NCBI GenBank assembly: GCA_963823505.1
Contig: CAWGLY010000006.1
Coordinates: forward strand, 434,001 to 498,000
DNA: 64,000 nt
Direction of reading: 5' to 3'
Origin: DATHZQ01 sp963823505
Lineage (GTDB): Bacteria > Actinomycetota > Acidimicrobiia > Spongiisociales > UBA5794
The translations under genes were made by a program, and so were the position numbers. Shown here piece after piece: positions 25,316 to 33,029 of this stretch. Positions within the stretch are counted from its first letter, which is position 1. Each line of letters begins with the position of its first letter. The notes beneath the pieces were generated by a model. It searched no databases and was not told the origin of the DNA. It saw only the letters and a program-made list of their open reading frames with translations.

Positions 25316-26368
25316 TCAGGCCTCGGCGACGGCCAGGCTCAGCTCCAGGTTGGTCTCGGCACGTGCCCGGTCCCGACGGCCCAGGCCACACGCAGCGCCG
25401 ACATCCACTGTGGTCCCGATCAGCGACTCCACCCGATCTCGCAACCCCGTCAACTCATCCACGCTGAGCGCTTCATGGACCAGACCTGCTGCAAAACGCA
25501 CACCGTCGGGCAGCTTCAGGCCGGACAATGGGTCATAAAACGCCGGGTCGAGCGAAGGCGGCTCACTCCCCCTGGCGAACGGGGCGTGGATGAACTCCAA
25601 CCTCTGGGCCTGCGGCCACGCACCGATGATGGCGTTGGCGAGCCGCACGAGCGCCCCGGAGTCGTCTGGGTCACCCATGGCTTCGTGGTTCATGTCGCCG
25701 TAGCAAAGGTGCACACCAAAGCGTGCGCCACCAGGCGAGCGCCGGATGACCTTCACCAGCTCGGCGGCAAGGCGATTGGCGACCGCGGGTTGGAGAGGCC
25801 CAGGGACCCTGGACAGCAGGATGAGCGGGATCGGGATCTCGAGCTGGAAGACCACATCGTCACCGGCGACGGCGTGGATCTTGGTGATCTCGCGCACCGT
25901 GGCGTCACGGAACGGAGCGAGGTTGCGCAGACCTTTGTCCGGCTTGAAGCCGAACGCCACCAGCGCCAGATCCAGCTGGCTGGGAATCCCGACTTGAAGG
26001 GTGTGGCCCGCTTCGAGGTTCTGCCGGAATTGTCGCCATGCCGGCCATGTCTCGTTGAAGTAGTCGGTGTAGTCCAGTTCGAGGCTGGTGAGGCGATGGC
26101 CCTTCCTCACCTCGAGTCGCGGCGTGTTGTCGTACCCACTCCAGTCGCCGTCTTCGGCAACAACGAGGTCGGGATGGTTGCGGAGGCCGTCGATGATCCG
26201 CTCGATCCAGTCGAGGCGGTCCCCCGTCTCACCGTCGGGAATCGACGCCGGCAGCCGCCGATCGAGCTTCGCAGCAAAGAGCTGGAACGCCGCACCGGCG
26301 TCGGTCGCAGGCACGGTGCCCACGAGGTGGACTGCTCGCTTGGTCGGGCCACTGGTCTTGGTCATCAT
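25316..26368 (-). CDS. MetE-like (cobalamin-independent methionine synthase superfamily) barrel protein
   Basis: A 350-residue protein related to the C-terminal TIM barrel of MetE/UROD-type enzymes. HLVGTVP near the start, FGVHLCYGD near 216-224 (His and Cys of the zinc site) and a late DVGAACGLGRR segment (second Cys near 325) follow the MetE zinc-ligand order. It lacks the N-terminal barrel and the folate-binding half of MetE, so it is unlikely to be a full methionine synthase; such short homologues may use other methyl or alkyl donors. Start MMTK: either ATG is possible. Confidence 0.65.
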   Translation of the reverse strand: MMTKTSGPTKRAVHLVGTVPATDAGAAFQLFAAKLDRRLPASIPDGETGDRLDWIERIIDGLRNHPDLVVAEDGDWSGYDNTPRLEVRKGHRLTSLELDYTDYFNETWPAWRQFRQNLEAGHTLQVGIPSQLDLALVAFGFKPDKGLRNLAPFRDATVREITKIHAVAGDDVVFQLEIPIPLILLSRVPGPLQPAVANRLAAELVKVIRRSPGGARFGVHLCYGDMNHEAMGDPDDSGALVRLANAIIGAWPQAQRLEFIHAPFARGSEPPSLDPAFYDPLSGLKLPDGVRFAAGLVHEALSVDELTGLRDRVESLIGTTVDVGAACGLGRRDRARAETNLELSLAVAEA

Positions 26369-26578
26369 CGGTCCCTCGTCGCTCGTCGGTCATCGGCGCG
26401 CTCTGAGTGCCCGTGGGCAGCTCATCGATCAGGCATTGGCACCGTTGTCACGGTTGCCGCGGCTTCGCAGGGCCTGTCCCTCCACCGCTCTGGATGAGCG
26501 CGTTGTCGGGTGAGTATCGCCATGCGGCATCGGACGGTCAAAGTGCGTGCCGCTCTGCCGGGGTCCGCGGCGTGGCCT

Positions 26579-27091
26579 TCACGCCTGCCCGAACACCAGT
26601 CGCTCGGGCAGTGTCCTCGCCACGTCGGCGGCTGCCGATGATCCTGCGGTCGTGATGACGTTCCCCTGCCAAGTGACGGCTTCGTCGGTGGGGTGAGCCC
26701 CGGCCCTCGCAAGATCTTCCCGCGCCAGCCAGTGGCCCGAAGCGTCCCTGTCGTCCAGCAAGCCGGCCGCCGCCAAGAGCAGGGAACCTGTCGATACGCC
26801 CATGACGAACCTGCTCCGGCCCGCCACCGCCCGAAGCCACCGAGTGACGTCCTCGTCCCGCATCATGGCGACGGAACCGAGACCACCGGGGACAAGCAAC
26901 AGGTCCGTACTCTCCACATGGTCGAGCCGAGCGTCCGCCGCGAAGGCGTGGAGTGGGTCGAAGCCCCAGCACGTGTCTCCGGTCGGGCTCACGTACCTCA
27001 CAACGATCGGGGCCTGCGAAGCCGCCGCATCGAGCGGCGCCAGCACGTCGCGAGACATGACCCCGTCGAACACGAATGCCGTGACGTCCAC
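26579..27091 (-). CDS. DJ-1/PfpI-family protein with Ser in place of the nucleophilic Cys
   Basis: A 170-residue DJ-1/PfpI protein, close in motif order to isonitrile-hydratase-like members: VFDGVM at the N-terminus, DLLLVPGGLGS at 63-73, then GVSTGSLLLAAAGLL at 98-112. In catalytic members the last motif reads xCTGS; here residue 100 is serine (codon TCG on the minus strand), so cysteine chemistry is absent. The start is GTG 27091. It diverges from the orphan 388-residue gene with about 190 bases between them. Confidence 0.8.
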   Translation of the reverse strand: MDVTAFVFDGVMSRDVLAPLDAAASQAPIVVRYVSPTGDTCWGFDPLHAFAADARLDHVESTDLLLVPGGLGSVAMMRDEDVTRWLRAVAGRSRFVMGVSTGSLLLAAAGLLDDRDASGHWLAREDLARAGAHPTDEAVTWQGNVITTAGSSAAADVARTLPERLVFGQA

Positions 27092-27283
27092 GATCGAAGT
27101 ATGCCAGCCAAATGCGGTGGGTGAGGGCCGCTGGAGCACCCCAATGCAGGGTATGACCGGCTCTTGCGCTCTCCGATCCTGCACCGACGGGCAGACTTCT
27201 CGGCAGTTCGTGCCGCACGCTCGGACGCCGGAACGCTGTGGGGTTACGGTGACAGCCGGGAATGGGCCCGAAAGGTCCTTCAG

Positions 27284-28450
27284 ATGTCGCGGACGAAGCA
27301 GCCGGCCGTACGGCGGGCACAGGGCGTAGCGCAGCGTCGAGACGCCACGCCGCACCCAGCAGCTCGACATCCGATCGCACCGCTGCTGCAAGCCGGGAAC
27401 CGAGCGGTGAGTCTGCACATCGGTGCTTCGCCGGTGCAGCGCCTGTACCTCGGCAACAAGCCTCAATGGGATACCGACACGCTGGTACCCAAGGCCACAA
27501 TTCGCGGCCGCACGATCGGCGTCGGCAAGCGTGGGACCGATCTGACCGCGATCGACAATGCGCTCATTGGATACGGCGCGGCCGGTGCCGGCGACCGAAT
27601 CCAGCAACTCAGCACGTTGAAGGCCGCCATCGCCACCTGGCTGGCTGGGAAGGCCGGGAAGGCGTCCCAACGCAGAGGTATGGTCCAAGTGCTCGACCAG
27701 GAGGTCGACGACAAGATCACCTACTTCGGCCTCGACGCCTTCAAGTATCGGAACCCGCCGCTGTCGGAGGCGGATGCGCGAGCGTTGATCGTCCGCATCG
27801 AGCGCGGTGACGGCACGGCGCTCAATGGCCTGCTTGGCCCCACCAGGCCATACGGGCTACTCGGGGATTACACGTCCCCGAGAGAGCACGAATGGGGTCT
27901 CGGCGTCGACCTCGTCACGGCCGAGGCGTATCTCATCCCTGGAGATGCGACCGGAGTGAATTGGGGCCCGCACAGCCAGTACGTACGCCAAGTTGCCCAC
28001 TCCCACCCATTCTTCACACACTCTGGTGAACCAGGGGGCCGGGACTGGCGCGGCGCAGTCGGAGTGAAGACGAAAGAGATTGCCGACCACAACGGGCAGC
28101 AGGGCATGGTCCGCTGGGCCGACCTCATCGGGGGACAACAGAAACGCGAGATGCTGAAGATCTTCCCGTCGGGTAGCGACGTCGACTTCTCCGCCAAGAA
28201 GCACGTCAGCCCGCACACGGTGTACACGACCTACGTCGTGGACAACCCGCCCACCCATGTCGGCAACCCCACATCTGCGATAGCGGCGCCCCGTCTCCTG
28301 AGCTTCGAGATCGCAAACGCAGCGATGACGGCAACCCCGAACATCTCGACGTGCACGATGCGGGCCCTCGCCGATGGCGTTCCGTTCTGGACGCAGGCCA
28401 ACGTCACCGGTGACATGACCAATGGCGGCGCGGGCATCCTCAGCCTGTAG
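27284..28450 (+). CDS. Orphan protein with injection-system-cargo-like N-terminus
   Basis: A 388-residue protein. The N-terminal 55 residues are basic and disordered, with QAGNRAV at 36-42 and SPVQR at 49-53, motifs common at the front of DUF4157-type proteins and other cargo linked to extracellular contractile injection systems. A helical middle (about 90-150) precedes a C-terminal domain with EHEWGLGVDLV, HSHP at 239-242 and PSGSD at 295-299, reminiscent of JAB/JAMM metallohydrolases but with a long insert and no exact match. No signal peptide. GAAAGG precedes ATG 27284. No injection-system genes are in the window. Confidence 0.6.
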   Translation: MSRTKQPAVRRAQGVAQRRDATPHPAARHPIAPLLQAGNRAVSLHIGASPVQRLYLGNKPQWDTDTLVPKATIRGRTIGVGKRGTDLTAIDNALIGYGAAGAGDRIQQLSTLKAAIATWLAGKAGKASQRRGMVQVLDQEVDDKITYFGLDAFKYRNPPLSEADARALIVRIERGDGTALNGLLGPTRPYGLLGDYTSPREHEWGLGVDLVTAEAYLIPGDATGVNWGPHSQYVRQVAHSHPFFTHSGEPGGRDWRGAVGVKTKEIADHNGQQGMVRWADLIGGQQKREMLKIFPSGSDVDFSAKKHVSPHTVYTTYVVDNPPTHVGNPTSAIAAPRLLSFEIANAAMTATPNISTCTMRALADGVPFWTQANVTGDMTNGGAGILSL

Positions 28451-28515
28451 CGGGCAACCGGACACGCCTTTCCGCTATGGAACTGACGGAGGTTGATCTG
28501 CTTCGGTCCGGTTCG

Positions 28516-28757
28516 CTACTGAATGCAGAACCAGTTCCCGTCAGGTCGGTCATCTCGACCCAATACCGGTTGGCGGTGTCGCAGACTCGTCGGATTGCAG
28601 CTCCGAGCCTCCGGAGTTCTCGGACCTCCTGCTCGACGGCGCAACGGGCTGTGGCACGGCTGTCGCTGCGCCGGGTGACATTGATATCTAGATGCAGAGA
28701 GCGTTGCCGAAGGTGACCTTGTCGGAGCGTTCGAACAGAAACCGCTCGGTGATATGA
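28516..28757 (-). pseudogene. Frameshifted C-terminal fragment of a VOC (glyoxalase-like) protein
   Basis: On the minus strand the frame ending at TAG 28516 reads SLHLDINVTRRSD, then EQEVRELRRLGAAIRRVCDT, then WVEMTDLTGNWFCIQ. This is the second half of a VOC/glyoxalase-like fold (xRLHLDI.., LGA.., W..M.DP.GN.FC). Upstream, a different frame gives RFLFERSDKVTFGN, the expected preceding strand, so a frameshift separates the two. The N-terminal half is absent, and the fragment abuts the tRNA-Thr 3' end. Confidence 0.6.
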
Positions 28758-28758
28758 C

Positions 28759-28835
28759 TGGAGCTGGCGGCGGGACTCGAACCCGCGACCTGCTGATTAC
28801 AAATCAGCTGCTCTGGCCAACTGAGCTACGCCAGC
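28759..28835 (-). tRNA. tRNA-Thr (anticodon TGT)
   Basis: On the minus strand: acceptor GCTGGCG/CGCCAGC, D arm GCTC...GAGC, anticodon stem GCTGA/TCAGC around TTTGTAA with anticodon TGT, and T arm GCGGG TTCGAGT CCCGC. The discriminator is T and CCA is encoded (28759-28761). It reads ACA codons. rlmB ends eight bases upstream of its 5' end on the same strand. Confidence 0.96.
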
Positions 28836-28843
28836 GTGAGGTC

Positions 28844-29584
28844 TCAGTTTATCCAACCACGAACGCGGGCCAGTTCGAATGCAGCGAGGGATCCGGCCAC
28901 CGACGCGTTGAGACTCTCGATGTCGCCAACCATGGGGATCCGCACCGATTGGTCGAGCAGATCTCCGGCCAGCCGGGACACCCCGGGGCCTTCAGCGCCG
29001 ATGACGATCGCAACCGGCTCGGTGAACAGCGGTAGGCCGAGCAGCGACGTATCAGCCGCTCCGTCGAGACCCACCAGCCACACCCCCGCCTTCCGCAGCC
29101 GGCGGAGTGCCTCGGCAACGGAGCCGACCATCGCCACCCCGACGTGCTCCAGCGCACCTGCCGCGGCCTTGAACGCCGTTGCGCCGACGGGTGCCGCCCG
29201 TCGCTCCGGCACCACGATTGCAGGGATGCCCGTCGCCATCGCGGACCGGGCAATGGCACCGACGTTGCGGGGATCCTGGATGCGGTCGAGCACGAGCAAC
29301 GCCGTCGGCGTCGCCGCGGCGATCGCGGCCTCCAGCGACATCGGCGGTATCGGCGTGCACTCGGCGATCACACCTTGTGGGGTGCCGGTGATCGCCAAGT
29401 CTCTGGCATCATCGACATTGCGCACCACCACACCAGCTCGCCCTGCCGCCGCCACCAACTCCGCATAGGCGTCGTGGCGGAGACGCTGCGACTCCACGGT
29501 GAGGGTGCGCACCCGGCCGGCGGCGACGGCAGCGGCGACGGCGTGAAGGCCCTCGACCCTATCGCCTATGCCAGCGGCTGCCAT
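28844..29584 (-). CDS. rlmB: 23S rRNA (guanosine-2'-O)-methyltransferase RlmB (TrmH family)
   Basis: A 246-residue SPOUT methyltransferase. The N-terminal ribosomal-protein-like substrate domain (GDRVEGLHAVAAAVAAGRV) is followed by the three SPOUT motifs: LDRIQDPRNVGAIARSA, IVIGAEGPGVS and SLNASVAGSLAAFE, which form the knot and SAM pocket. It would methylate the ribose of a P-loop guanosine of 23S rRNA. The start ATG 29584 lies 26 bases inside cysS, consistent with coupling; the order cysS-rlmB is standard in actinobacteria. Confidence 0.95.
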   Translation of the reverse strand: MAAAGIGDRVEGLHAVAAAVAAGRVRTLTVESQRLRHDAYAELVAAAGRAGVVVRNVDDARDLAITGTPQGVIAECTPIPPMSLEAAIAAATPTALLVLDRIQDPRNVGAIARSAMATGIPAIVVPERRAAPVGATAFKAAAGALEHVGVAMVGSVAEALRRLRKAGVWLVGLDGAADTSLLGLPLFTEPVAIVIGAEGPGVSRLAGDLLDQSVRIPMVGDIESLNASVAGSLAAFELARVRGWIN

Positions 29585-30962
29585 CACGCACGTCCTCGAC
29601 GACGATCCCCAGCTCACCGAGACCGTCCCGCAGCTCGTCGGCAAGCGCCCAGTCGCGGTCGGCCCGGGCGGCGGCGCGCCTGTCGACCAGGGCATCGACG
29701 ATGCGCCCCGGATCGGCTTCCGTCACCTCGAACCGGCCTGCCAGAGCCGTCAACTCCTCGTTGATGTCGGCGAGCGACTGCTGGACCTCGGCCAGACCAA
29801 ACAGATCCACGATCTCGTCGTACGTCGCAACCAGCACCTCGGCGTCTTCACCACCGTCGAGACGGCGGTTGCCCTCCCGGACGATGTCGAACAAGACGCT
29901 GAGGGCCCCTGCCGTATCGAAGTCGTCGTCCATGAACGCCTGCACCAAGTCCAGAGTCGCCCGATCCCCGGCCGCTTCAATGGGTCCTCCGTGCCGCCGC
30001 CGGAACGCCCACAGCCGCTGCAGCGAGGCGACCGCATCGTCGATCGCCTCCTCCGTGAAGTCGAGGGGCTTGCGGTAGTGGGTGCGGAGATAGAACAGGC
30101 GAACGGCCTGTGGCGGGTACATCTCCACAGCCTCGATCAGGTCGATGACGTGCCCGGTCGACTTCGACATCTTTTCGCCCTTGAGGTTGACGAGCCCGTT
30201 GTGGAGCCAGTACCTGGCGAACGGCTGATCGAGGGCGCCTTCGGCCTGCGCGATCTCGTTCTCGTGGTGAGGGAAGATCAGATCGGACCCGCCGGCGTGA
30301 ATGTCGAAGTTGGCGCCGAGGTACTTGTAGGCCATCGCAGAGCACTCGATGTGCCAGCCGGGCCGACCCACGCCCCACGGTGAATCCCAATGCGGCTCGC
30401 CCGGCTTGGCGCGCTTCCATACTGCGAAGTCCAACGGATCGCGCTTGTGCTCGCCGGGTTCGACCCTGGCGCCGGACTGGAGTTCATCGATGTCGCGCCC
30501 AGACAGCTTGCCGTAATCCGGCAAGCTGCGAACGGCGAAGTAGACATCGCCGTCGGCAGCGTATGCGTGGCCCTTCTCGATGAGTTGTTCGATCATCGCG
30601 ATCATCTCGGGGATGTGGGCGGTCGCTGCCGGTTCGATGTCCGGCGGCCGCACGCCGAGCTCGGCGTAGGCATCGGAGAAGGCCGCTGCGTAGCGCCCCG
30701 CCAACTCGGCGGTGGAGACGCCCTCCTCGAGGGCAGCGGCAATGATCTTGTCCTCCACATCGGTGACGTTCTGCACGTACGTCACCTCAAACCCTCGCCA
30801 CTCCAAGTACCGCCGGATGACGTCGAACGAGACCGCTGCCCTCCCATGCCCGACATGGGGACGCGCCTGCACGGTGGGTCCACAGACATAGATCCCTACC
30901 TTGCCCTCATCGCGGGGTTCGAAGGTTTGGCGGCTGCGGCCGAGCGTATTGAAGACGTGCAT
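29559..30962 (-). CDS. cysS: Cysteinyl-tRNA synthetase
   Basis: A 467-residue class I synthetase. The HIGH signature appears as PHVGHGRA at 35-42 with the zinc cysteine C27 just before it (YVCGPT), then WHIECSAMA and HAGGSDLIFPHHENEIAQ, and KMSKS near 264-268, followed by the DALR-type helical domain and a C-terminal tail. I chose ATG 30962 because MHVFNTLGR is the family's usual beginning; ATG 30989 would add nine residues. It is followed by rlmB in overlap, and lies downstream of the carD-ispF pair with a plus-strand gene in between. Confidence 0.96.
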   Translation of the reverse strand: MHVFNTLGRSRQTFEPRDEGKVGIYVCGPTVQARPHVGHGRAAVSFDVIRRYLEWRGFEVTYVQNVTDVEDKIIAAALEEGVSTAELAGRYAAAFSDAYAELGVRPPDIEPAATAHIPEMIAMIEQLIEKGHAYAADGDVYFAVRSLPDYGKLSGRDIDELQSGARVEPGEHKRDPLDFAVWKRAKPGEPHWDSPWGVGRPGWHIECSAMAYKYLGANFDIHAGGSDLIFPHHENEIAQAEGALDQPFARYWLHNGLVNLKGEKMSKSTGHVIDLIEAVEMYPPQAVRLFYLRTHYRKPLDFTEEAIDDAVASLQRLWAFRRRHGGPIEAAGDRATLDLVQAFMDDDFDTAGALSVLFDIVREGNRRLDGGEDAEVLVATYDEIVDLFGLAEVQQSLADINEELTALAGRFEVTEADPGRIVDALVDRRAAARADRDWALADELRDGLGELGIVVEDVRDGSRWHRR

Positions 30963-31051
30963 GGCCGGGGATGGTACCGGGGTCGGCATGCTGCCCGGTC
31001 AACGATGGCCGCGTGGCGACGAGCCGGACGGCCTTGAGTAGCGTGCTACCC

Positions 31052-31762
31052 ATGGAAACAACCCTGCACCCTCTGATCTTCGGCCATCGAGGAGCATCGG
31101 CAAGTGCGACCGAGAACACCCTCGCCGCCTACTCGCTGGCAGTCGCCCAGGATGCCGACGGAATCGAGCTCGACATCCGGCTCACGGCCGACGGCGCCAT
31201 GGTGTTGCATCATGATCCCGACGTGCCCGGATTCGGAACGATCATTCGGCGAACCTTCGCTGAGCTACGGGCCGAGGCACCCCACGTACCGACACCAGAC
31301 GAGATGCTGGCCGTAGCCGGCGATCTACTCATCGACGTGGAGATCAAGAACGACCCCGGTCAGCCGGATCACGACCCTGATCACGCTGCCGCCGAGCTCG
31401 TTGTCGAATGGATCCGGCGCAACGGGCTTCACTGGCGGACTTTCGTGTCATCGTTCAACCCCGAGACGATGAACCGGGTGCGGGCGCTCGACCCGACCAT
31501 CACGACGGGGCTTCTCCTCGCCCGCGGCGACCTGCCGGAACGCGTCGACGATATCGCCCAACTCGGCCACACTTGGGTGCTACCGGGGGACGACATGCTC
31601 GGGTCGGAGCCGGCGAGGCGCATGGACGCGGCCCACGCCGCAGGCCTGAAAGTGATGGTCTGGACGGTGGACGACCCGGGTCGGATGCAACAGCTTGCAG
31701 CGTCCGGCATCGACGGCATCATCACGAATGACCCCGCCCTGGCACTTCAGGTGTTGAGCTAG
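31052..31762 (+). CDS. Glycerophosphodiester phosphodiesterase
   Basis: A 236-residue GDPD TIM-barrel enzyme that hydrolyses glycerophosphodiesters to glycerol-3-phosphate and an alcohol. The active-site set is present: GHRGA with H12, ENTLAAY with E21, DGIELDIRLTADG with E39 and D41, H54 in VLHHD, and DVEIKND. No signal peptide, so it is cytoplasmic. The start is ATG 31052. It lies on the plus strand between the minus-strand genes cysS and ispF, converging on ispF with an 11-base gap. Confidence 0.92.
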   Translation: METTLHPLIFGHRGASASATENTLAAYSLAVAQDADGIELDIRLTADGAMVLHHDPDVPGFGTIIRRTFAELRAEAPHVPTPDEMLAVAGDLLIDVEIKNDPGQPDHDPDHAAAELVVEWIRRNGLHWRTFVSSFNPETMNRVRALDPTITTGLLLARGDLPERVDDIAQLGHTWVLPGDDMLGSEPARRMDAAHAAGLKVMVWTVDDPGRMQQLAASGIDGIITNDPALALQVLS

Positions 31763-31773
31763 CGCTCGAGTCC

Positions 31774-32256
31774 CTACCCGCCGAGCCTCGAGACGAGAGT
31801 GACGATCGCCATGGCCGCAATCCCCTCGTTGCGGCCGACGGCTCCCATGTGGTCCGTGGTCGTGGCTTTCACGGAGACCGCCTCTCCGGGGATCTGGAGC
31901 ACGGCAGCCAGATTGGCTCGCATCCGTTCCCGGTGCGGCGCAACCCGGACGTCCTGGGCGATGACCGTCACGTCGACGTTCGCCGGATGCAGCGCAAGCC
32001 GGTCCAACCTGCTGACCACGGTCCCCAGCAGCACCATCGAGTCGACGTCCTTCCACTGCGGATCATCGGAAGGGAAAAGATCGCCGAGATCCCCCAGTGC
32101 CGCAGCGCCAAGGATCGCATCGGCCACGGCATGCGCCACGACATCGCCGTCGGAGGTCGCGGCAACACCGTGCGTCTCAGAAGCCACGACCCCGGCCAGG
32201 ATGACACGGCCTTGTGGAGCGAACCGGTGGGCGTCGAAACCGAGCCCGGAGCGCAT
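31774..32256 (-). CDS. ispF: 2-C-methyl-D-erythritol 2,4-cyclodiphosphate synthase IspF
   Basis: A 160-residue IspF of the non-mevalonate isoprenoid pathway. Zinc ligands are D8 and H10 (GFDAHRF) and H42 (SDGDVVAHAVADA); ALGDLGDLFP and TTTDHMGAVGRNEG complete the trimer active site. It lies 13 bases after carD. ispD, commonly between or fused with these genes, is not present here, so it must be elsewhere. Confidence 0.97.
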   Translation of the reverse strand: MRSGLGFDAHRFAPQGRVILAGVVASETHGVAATSDGDVVAHAVADAILGAAALGDLGDLFPSDDPQWKDVDSMVLLGTVVSRLDRLALHPANVDVTVIAQDVRVAPHRERMRANLAAVLQIPGEAVSVKATTTDHMGAVGRNEGIAAMAIVTLVSRLGG

Positions 32257-32269
32257 GACCGCCCTCGGC

Positions 32270-32977
32270 CTAGGACTCGACCGGTTGCTCGACCTTGGGC
32301 AGCGCCTTGTCGAGGCGGCGGACGGCCTCTTCCTCGTCGAGCTTCAGGGCGAAACCGAGCTCGCTGACGATGATGAGCCGTGCCTTGGCCAGCATGCGCT
32401 TGAGCGCAGGTGAAATGCCTTTGACCTGCTGAGCGTAGGTCAGGTCACGCACCACCTCGGCCACCTGGAAGATGTCGCCGCTGTTGATCTTCTCCGTCAA
32501 CAGCTTGTACCAGCGGGACCAGTTGGAGCCGGCCTCCTGCGGATCGTCGCGGAAGGTCGAAAACACCTTCTTGGCGACCGTGGTCGAGATGACGGGACGG
32601 ACGCCGAGATCGAGCGCCTTGTCGACCGGGACACGAACGATGAGTTGGTCCGTCGCCACTTCGAGCACGTAGTAGTCCTGGCGCTCGCCCCCGAACTCGA
32701 TCTTCTCGCGTTTGACGATGGTTGCCGCACCGTGATGGGGATACACGACCTTGTCGCCCGTCTTGAACGGGGCCTTGGTCGACTTCTTGGTGGGGACGGT
32801 GTTCGTCGTGTTCGGCTCCTGCGGCTTTGCGGCCGCCTTCTTCGAAGTTCGCGGTTTTACCGTCTTGGTGGCCTTCTTTGCAGCAGGCTTCTTCGCGGCA
32901 GGCTTCTTCGCGGCAGGCTTTTCGGCGGCGGCTTTGACGGCCGGAGCTTCTTTGGACGATGTTGTTTTCTCAGCCAC
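32270..32977 (-). CDS. carD: CarD-family transcriptional regulator with lysine-rich N-terminal extension
   Basis: A 235-residue protein. Residues from about 71 on form CarD: an RNA-polymerase-binding Tudor-like part (FKTGDKVVYPHHGAATIVKR) and a helical DNA-binding part (NWSRWYKLLTEKI, ELGFALKLDEEEAV). CarD stabilises the open promoter complex, notably at rRNA promoters. Unlike the usual 160-residue protein it carries about 70 residues rich in Lys, Ala and Pro with a KPAAK repeat, like a histone-H1 tail. GTG 32977 with GGGAAG just upstream is the likely start. ispF follows. Confidence 0.92.
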   Translation of the reverse strand: MAEKTTSSKEAPAVKAAAEKPAAKKPAAKKPAAKKATKTVKPRTSKKAAAKPQEPNTTNTVPTKKSTKAPFKTGDKVVYPHHGAATIVKREKIEFGGERQDYYVLEVATDQLIVRVPVDKALDLGVRPVISTTVAKKVFSTFRDDPQEAGSNWSRWYKLLTEKINSGDIFQVAEVVRDLTYAQQVKGISPALKRMLAKARLIIVSELGFALKLDEEEAVRRLDKALPKVEQPVES

Positions 32978-33029
32978 AGACTTCCCGGGGTTGCGTGAGG
33001 AGTGGCATTGTAGGCCGCCCTCCGGCGTG

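Noticed and set aside
28477..28716. A 79-codon plus-strand frame before tRNA-Thr
   Set aside because: Protein-like sequence in this stretch is on the minus strand (VOC remnant); the plus frame is Ser/Arg-rich shadow.
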